From IMG/VR virus record IMGVR_UViG_3300027608_000004, positions 1 through 39,826 of that record: a stretch of DNA of 39,826 bases; one strand, 5' to 3'. The translations under genes were made by a program, and so were the position numbers. Positions 37,001-39,826 of this stretch are shown here, piece by piece. The first letter of the stretch is position 1, and each line of letters starts with the position of its first letter. The notes beneath the pieces are model-generated. The model saw only the letters and a program-made list of their open reading frames with translations. It ran no database searches and was not told where the DNA came from. This DNA comes from a virus.

Positions 37001-37043
37001 GTTTCTTTGCTTGTCCCTTAAAGTCTGTGATTTCTTGTTCCAT
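34002..37043 (-). CDS. Large internal virion / DNA ejection protein
   Basis: This 1013-residue protein is mainly helical. There are coiled-coil stretches (LNDLILLNNAKMDLESSFAQ), a Gly/Ala-rich hydrophobic region at about 200-260 (ALPTVAAVGGGIAGAPSVFG) suitable for membrane insertion, and a further hydrophobic region near 920-940 (VRAVVGAGGVSAYLAEGLGS). Large helical proteins with such patches next to two smaller injection-type proteins are typical of podoviral ejection machinery. No lytic transglycosylase motif seen. TAATG overlap with the upstream gene. Confidence 0.65.
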   Translation of the reverse strand: MEQEITDFKGQAKKLSEAIRGVGFALENAENSDQKADYLNDLILLNNAKMDLESSFAQQQETEKGKLQESQKESFKELEEGSYVSRQTTMPMPKYPSSYASYFQSPVVNQEQTRSNLIDVASRAFNVDPENIDIDSGLSGKERFALAALPTDEDRVSWLKGKYKEVVPVVVDGKNEAFVRKGDKFIKANDYGTTWGDVAAFGAGASTQALPTVAAVGGGIAGAPSVFGSAALSSGLYAATSGLQDIAIRKALGVDLQPMEVITRQGIGGAISFPIDVATAGTSKFISRRMGRPVVNELERSLKNASNILESSGYNVEVPVGAKFGEAALESQKILSSMYPGSLNAQRLNKNMEQLGNIVQSWNGAGNPERIAQSGIARLKQQQASLVDEIAGKDQRAKNMLTQHFDRKLEKLQVQQFNKEPAGKALNKLLREAEDTEIKINQKNYDDFYDEMDRAGADVSFDDAKKKISSLLNETRREGFKTTDASGIYSLMGRIDDLKQNSVLAKELRSKIQSGETKLTPEVQANLDELSKFGNSLTFQDVASLQKELAAAVPAGGTTGKGDPSKNLASLISTKFNKYVDGLAEGKGMLDKWKAVNASHSSDRLLYERTSPGAALKQALGDTKLSPSQIVDNALSDPRNTTDVLRAVSLAKDAEGNSVEPAIREQLKQAYFSSIGLTSKAGVAPKTIDYNPEMINALWGDSAGKTMSKKLDDLNRAFQVQRLNVDNLTSGDISMLSSAIGEDQTKKVISTIAQKKAAEEELEKFADNKIIELAINKRWDKLTNGELASSAISKNVSSGNVSKIWYSMPVEERKAFSKDFMYELLGSYSATGKPLAKAPFIAMPDAGRFLKDTGQLPGQASSQEGRELIKKMKLVLGDRTTNKFVAAQKMIQASQASGKKTNSNEVRAVVGAGGVSAYLAEGLGSFVQNRIMSAAFGRGALEPFLDVIARDVGSAATEKAYSSMIAKMLTTKAGLAEITDQMGNDPPFAEAMSKMINGIKESEAEAQSEIDSK

Positions 37044-38749
37044 TATTTGGATGGCTGTGTGTATTTGTCGATGACGGATTGAACATCAGGCGCAAACAAC
37101 GTGGAATCTTTGCTTTTTGTGGGAAGCCCCGTATTAGAAAAACCTTCAATACCTGATTCTGGAATCTTCATTCTATTGCGAAGTTGCAAGTATGCCTCTT
37201 GGGTTTTAGCGTTTTGCTCCTTAGTTATTTTGCCTTCTTTTATAGCTTTTTCCCGCTCTTCAGGACTTCCGTTTGAAGCATTAAACATTTTAATAGTCAT
37301 GTTTTGAAGCCTATTCCTTAAGTCATCTTTATTTGTTGCTGCTGAAAGGTTTCCATATTGCTGCCAAAATAGAGGCCATTCTTTTTCCGTCATGTTTCCT
37401 GCTGCCGCTCCAGTTGGGGATTTGTCCCTCATGTCTTGCATGACATTAAATGCAATATTTGCATTCATTGAACCAAGCTTTTCTACAACCTGTCCCGATG
37501 GTGTGCCGGGAACAATCTTGCCAAACCATTCGCCTACTTTTGCTCCGATTGGACTATCTGGCAAATTAGGAATCTCATTAAGTGTTTGCGCCGCCATGTC
37601 AAACATTTGATTTGTTGACGCTGCTTTTTGCCTTACTGCTTCGACTTTAGCTTCTTTTGCTGCTTCAGCTTTTTCTCCGCCTCCGCGAGTCATTTTAAAT
37701 CCGCCTTCAGGACTAAATTCGAATGTTTCTCCAGATTGACCGCCAATGTCTGCCCCACTAACCATAAAGCTGCCATCAGCAAGTGGTCTTGCATTAACTC
37801 GGAATCCTTGGGCAGCCAAACCTTGAACTTGTGCCGCAGTCATCTGGGTTTCCGCCTTTTTTTCTTTTTCAATTGGAGTTCCCCTTGGCGTCAATTTTGA
37901 ATCATCTTGGGTTGCTGGAGGTGTAATATCAAGTCCAGCTTGAACAGCTTGAGATTGATCTTGTTCAATTGATGATCCGACTGTTGGAGTTCCATCAATA
38001 TAGCCTGCGCTAGCTATGTCGATAGCCGCTTGAGCTTCTTTAGATAAAGTTGGAACATTTCTTTGCAATTTAGGTAGAACTATTCCAGTATCAACAGCTT
38101 GTGTTGATCCCATTGGCATAGCAGGCGCAACAAAAGCCCCGCCTTGCTCAAGAACCCTTTCAGCTGGAAGGCCTTTGGCATAACCCTGAAGATCAATGAT
38201 TTTCAGTTTTGTGGAAGGATCATAATAATTGCCAAAGTCGTCCATAAGCGTTGACACTTCAAGGCCACCAACAATCGCTTTTTCAGATTTTAATTTTGTC
38301 GGTTTGTTGGATTCAGCTTGCGACTCAGCTATGCGTGCGGCAACTCCTGCCTCGTATCGCGCTTTTTCAAGCCCAATCTCATTGGCTTTTATTCCGAAAT
38401 TCAGAACATTGCTAATGGAGTTCGATGCTTGTTGAGCATAAGCGGCAGCTTCAACAGGAGATACGTTTGGATCGTTGATCTTGTCCAAATAAGGTGTCAG
38501 GCTTGATTTGACATCAATACCAAGGCTTTCGCCCATCTTAATTGCGCTCTCGATACCAGTAACAGTTGCCTTAATGCCAGCGTCCAGTTTTTTACGCTCC
38601 TGCTTTTGCTCCCCATAACGCTCAATTCCTCCAGCGATCTGGCCTCCTAGGTTAGCCATGCTTTGCGCTTGAATGTCAGCAGCACGGGTAAAGCCTGAGT
38701 AGTCCTGAACGAACAGGCGTGGGTCAACGGTTGATCCTAGTAGTGCCAT
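37043..38749 (-). CDS. Internal virion / ejection protein
   Basis: This 568-residue protein begins MALLGSTVDPRLFVQDYSGF, is helical with many Ala and Gln, and contains AGGIERYGEQKQERKKLDAG and EKARYEAGVAARIAESQAES. The ATG at 38749 is chosen because a longer frame (from 38809) would overlap the preceding gene, while this start has the usual AT-rich leader. Position between two other injection-type proteins suggests an ejectosome component. Confidence 0.65.
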   Translation of the reverse strand: MALLGSTVDPRLFVQDYSGFTRAADIQAQSMANLGGQIAGGIERYGEQKQERKKLDAGIKATVTGIESAIKMGESLGIDVKSSLTPYLDKINDPNVSPVEAAAYAQQASNSISNVLNFGIKANEIGLEKARYEAGVAARIAESQAESNKPTKLKSEKAIVGGLEVSTLMDDFGNYYDPSTKLKIIDLQGYAKGLPAERVLEQGGAFVAPAMPMGSTQAVDTGIVLPKLQRNVPTLSKEAQAAIDIASAGYIDGTPTVGSSIEQDQSQAVQAGLDITPPATQDDSKLTPRGTPIEKEKKAETQMTAAQVQGLAAQGFRVNARPLADGSFMVSGADIGGQSGETFEFSPEGGFKMTRGGGEKAEAAKEAKVEAVRQKAASTNQMFDMAAQTLNEIPNLPDSPIGAKVGEWFGKIVPGTPSGQVVEKLGSMNANIAFNVMQDMRDKSPTGAAAGNMTEKEWPLFWQQYGNLSAATNKDDLRNRLQNMTIKMFNASNGSPEEREKAIKEGKITKEQNAKTQEAYLQLRNRMKIPESGIEGFSNTGLPTKSKDSTLFAPDVQSVIDKYTQPSK

Positions 38750-38756
38750 AAATTTA

Positions 38757-39647
38757 TTATTTTCCAAATCCGAGTGCGCCCAAACCAAGTCCAGCAAGTG
38801 AACCACCACCTGTTAATGGAGCAGAAAGAAGTGATCCTCCAATGCTTCCGAGCATCTCCATCATTCCCGAGCTTCTAGACGCTTGTGCTTGTGCGTTTGT
38901 CATTTGAGCTTGAAGCTGATTCTGCCTTTCGGTTGCCCCAAGGTTAAGTCCCGTGTCTGGGTTAATCAAGCCCGGAGTTCCCCGTCCAATTTGACCCATA
39001 CCCATCCCAAGCATTTGTTGCCCAGATTGATACGAAAGCGGTTGTTGACTCAGTAGAGCAAGTCCCGGCTGCGTGTAGAATCCCTGAGCAGCATTATATG
39101 ACTGATTAGCAGCTTGAGCGGCTTCAGCCCGTTTGCGCGCCATGACGTCTTCGCGTCCCATCGCCTCACCAACAATGCCAAGATTGCCCCCAAGTCGTCC
39201 AGACGATTGGAATCCTTCACGGACCTGCTGCTCGTAACCACGACGTTCTTGTGGACTGACTCCTTGTGCAGACGCTCTGGCTCGTTCGGCTTCAGTAGCA
39301 AATCCCTGAACTGCCGCTGCCTGTTCTGGTGAAAGACCTTGCATAACACCACGGGCCAATCCCGCTTGTCCAGCCATTTGACCCAGTTCGCCCTCACGCG
39401 CCGCTCCCAGTTGTTGTCCAGCTTCTTGTGACGCCATTCGACTCAGGCCGAACAATCCTTCTTGTCCGCCGACACCACCTAAGAAGCTGGAAATATCTCC
39501 AAGATTAAGTCCTTGGAATTCAGGTCTAAATTGTTTCTCAAATCCTAAAACTTGAGGCAATGATTCACCATACGCTTTTACGAACTTGCTTATGTCCTTG
39601 GCGTAATTGGCTTTTGGTGCTTTCACCTCATCTGGTTTTGATCCCAT
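38757..39647 (-). CDS. Internal virion / injection-type protein
   Basis: This 296-residue protein is Gln/Ala/Gly-rich. It contains EQAAAVQGFATEAERARASA, DVMARKRAEAAQAANQSYNA and a glycine-rich hydrophobic C-terminus (LGSIGGSLLSAPLTGGGSLA, then GLGLGALGFGK). This composition resembles small ejection proteins. First of the three-gene internal protein cluster. Start behind AAATAATAAAAAT. Confidence 0.6.
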   Translation of the reverse strand: MGSKPDEVKAPKANYAKDISKFVKAYGESLPQVLGFEKQFRPEFQGLNLGDISSFLGGVGGQEGLFGLSRMASQEAGQQLGAAREGELGQMAGQAGLARGVMQGLSPEQAAAVQGFATEAERARASAQGVSPQERRGYEQQVREGFQSSGRLGGNLGIVGEAMGREDVMARKRAEAAQAANQSYNAAQGFYTQPGLALLSQQPLSYQSGQQMLGMGMGQIGRGTPGLINPDTGLNLGATERQNQLQAQMTNAQAQASRSSGMMEMLGSIGGSLLSAPLTGGGSLAGLGLGALGFGK

Positions 39648-39654
39648 ATTTTTA

Positions 39655-39826
39655 TTATTTGAGTTTTGAGTAAAATTGCTGCATATCGTGCATTCTTATC
39701 CGAGTGGAATTCTTAAATTCACGCTGAAATGCGATATATTTGAATTCATCTCGGAATTTTCTAAGAGATTTTCGCATGTCCCCAATGCACATGGTGACGA
39801 AGAGCGTGTTGGAATGGTAAAGCTCA
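39655..39826 (-). CDS. Junction-crossing hypothetical gene, second listing of its 3' part
   Basis: This is the continuation of the gene listed at 1-279. Only 39655-39699 is unique; 39700-39826 repeats 1-127. It ends at TAA (39655-39657), eight bases before the next gene's start, with the tail MHDMQQFYSKLK. Confidence 0.75.
   Translation of the reverse strand, partial: ELYHSNTLFVTMCIGDMRKSLRKFRDEFKYIAFQREFKNSTRIRMHDMQQFYSKLK
39700..39826. repeat. Exact terminal overlap of a circular contig (right copy)
   Basis: Identical to 1-127. See that entry for the reasoning on assembly overlap. Confidence 0.95.

Noticed and set aside
21300-39826. Diversity-generating retroelement acting on tail fibre or spike genes
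   Set aside because: No reverse transcriptase gene and no variable/template repeat pair are visible.

Overview
The window is an assembled circular genome of a tailed, podovirus-like phage. Its first 127 bases are repeated exactly as its last 127 bases (1-127 = 39700-39826), so the unique circle is about 39,699 bp, and a 107-codon gene reads in frame across the junction. The host cannot be named. A lipobox-containing small lipoprotein in the lysis cluster suggests a diderm host. Most genes start behind A-rich or AT-rich leaders rather than a Shine-Dalgarno sequence, which fits hosts such as Bacteroidota or Verrucomicrobiota, but this is only a hint. No integrase, repressor, DNA polymerase or RNA polymerase is visible, so a virulent lifestyle that uses the host polymerase is likely.

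The layout is simple. There is one divergence zone (about 5.02-5.94 kb, with promoter-like sites, iteron-like repeats and DnaA-box-like sequences) and one convergence zone (about 21.03-21.30 kb). Rightward from the divergence run some 45 mostly small, overlapping early/middle genes: a DnaA-domain-IV-like protein, an ERF annealing protein, a RecE/PD-(D/E)XK-type exonuclease, an SSB-like protein, a RuvC-like resolvase, a DUF5664 dATP/dGTP diphosphohydrolase-like protein and a DnaC-like helicase loader. Leftward, through the junction, runs the late operon in this order: DNA methyltransferase, tail hub, tail fibre, internal/ejection proteins, small and large terminase, portal, scaffold, major capsid protein (SU10/DUF5309 type), adaptor pair, beta-helix tail spike, holin, DUF1353 protein, lipoprotein, CHAP endolysin.

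The outstanding feature is at 14286-18503: ten consecutive hairpin sites with the architecture of integron attC sites, delimiting ten small gene cassettes, with no integron integrase in the genome. The proof is internal. The 7-base box that opens each cassette (GTTNNNN) is the reverse complement of the 7-base box that opens the attC at that cassette's own 3' end. It matches perfectly in eight cassettes of the array and at 6/7 in the other two, and a relic cassette at 8263-8697 also matches perfectly. This is the signature left by excision and insertion of circular cassettes. The cassettes carry an RNA ligase, a Mom-like DNA-modification protein, zinc-ribbon proteins and small membrane or unknown proteins. 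The attC sites also act as translational junctions: the upstream stop and downstream start lie in or next to them, and in nine of the ten array sites the R' box is read in one frame as Leu-Val preceded by Arg or Gln.

A second unexpected element is a complete type II hammerhead ribozyme at 7403-7452, lying between two early genes and between two copies of a 120-bp direct repeat.
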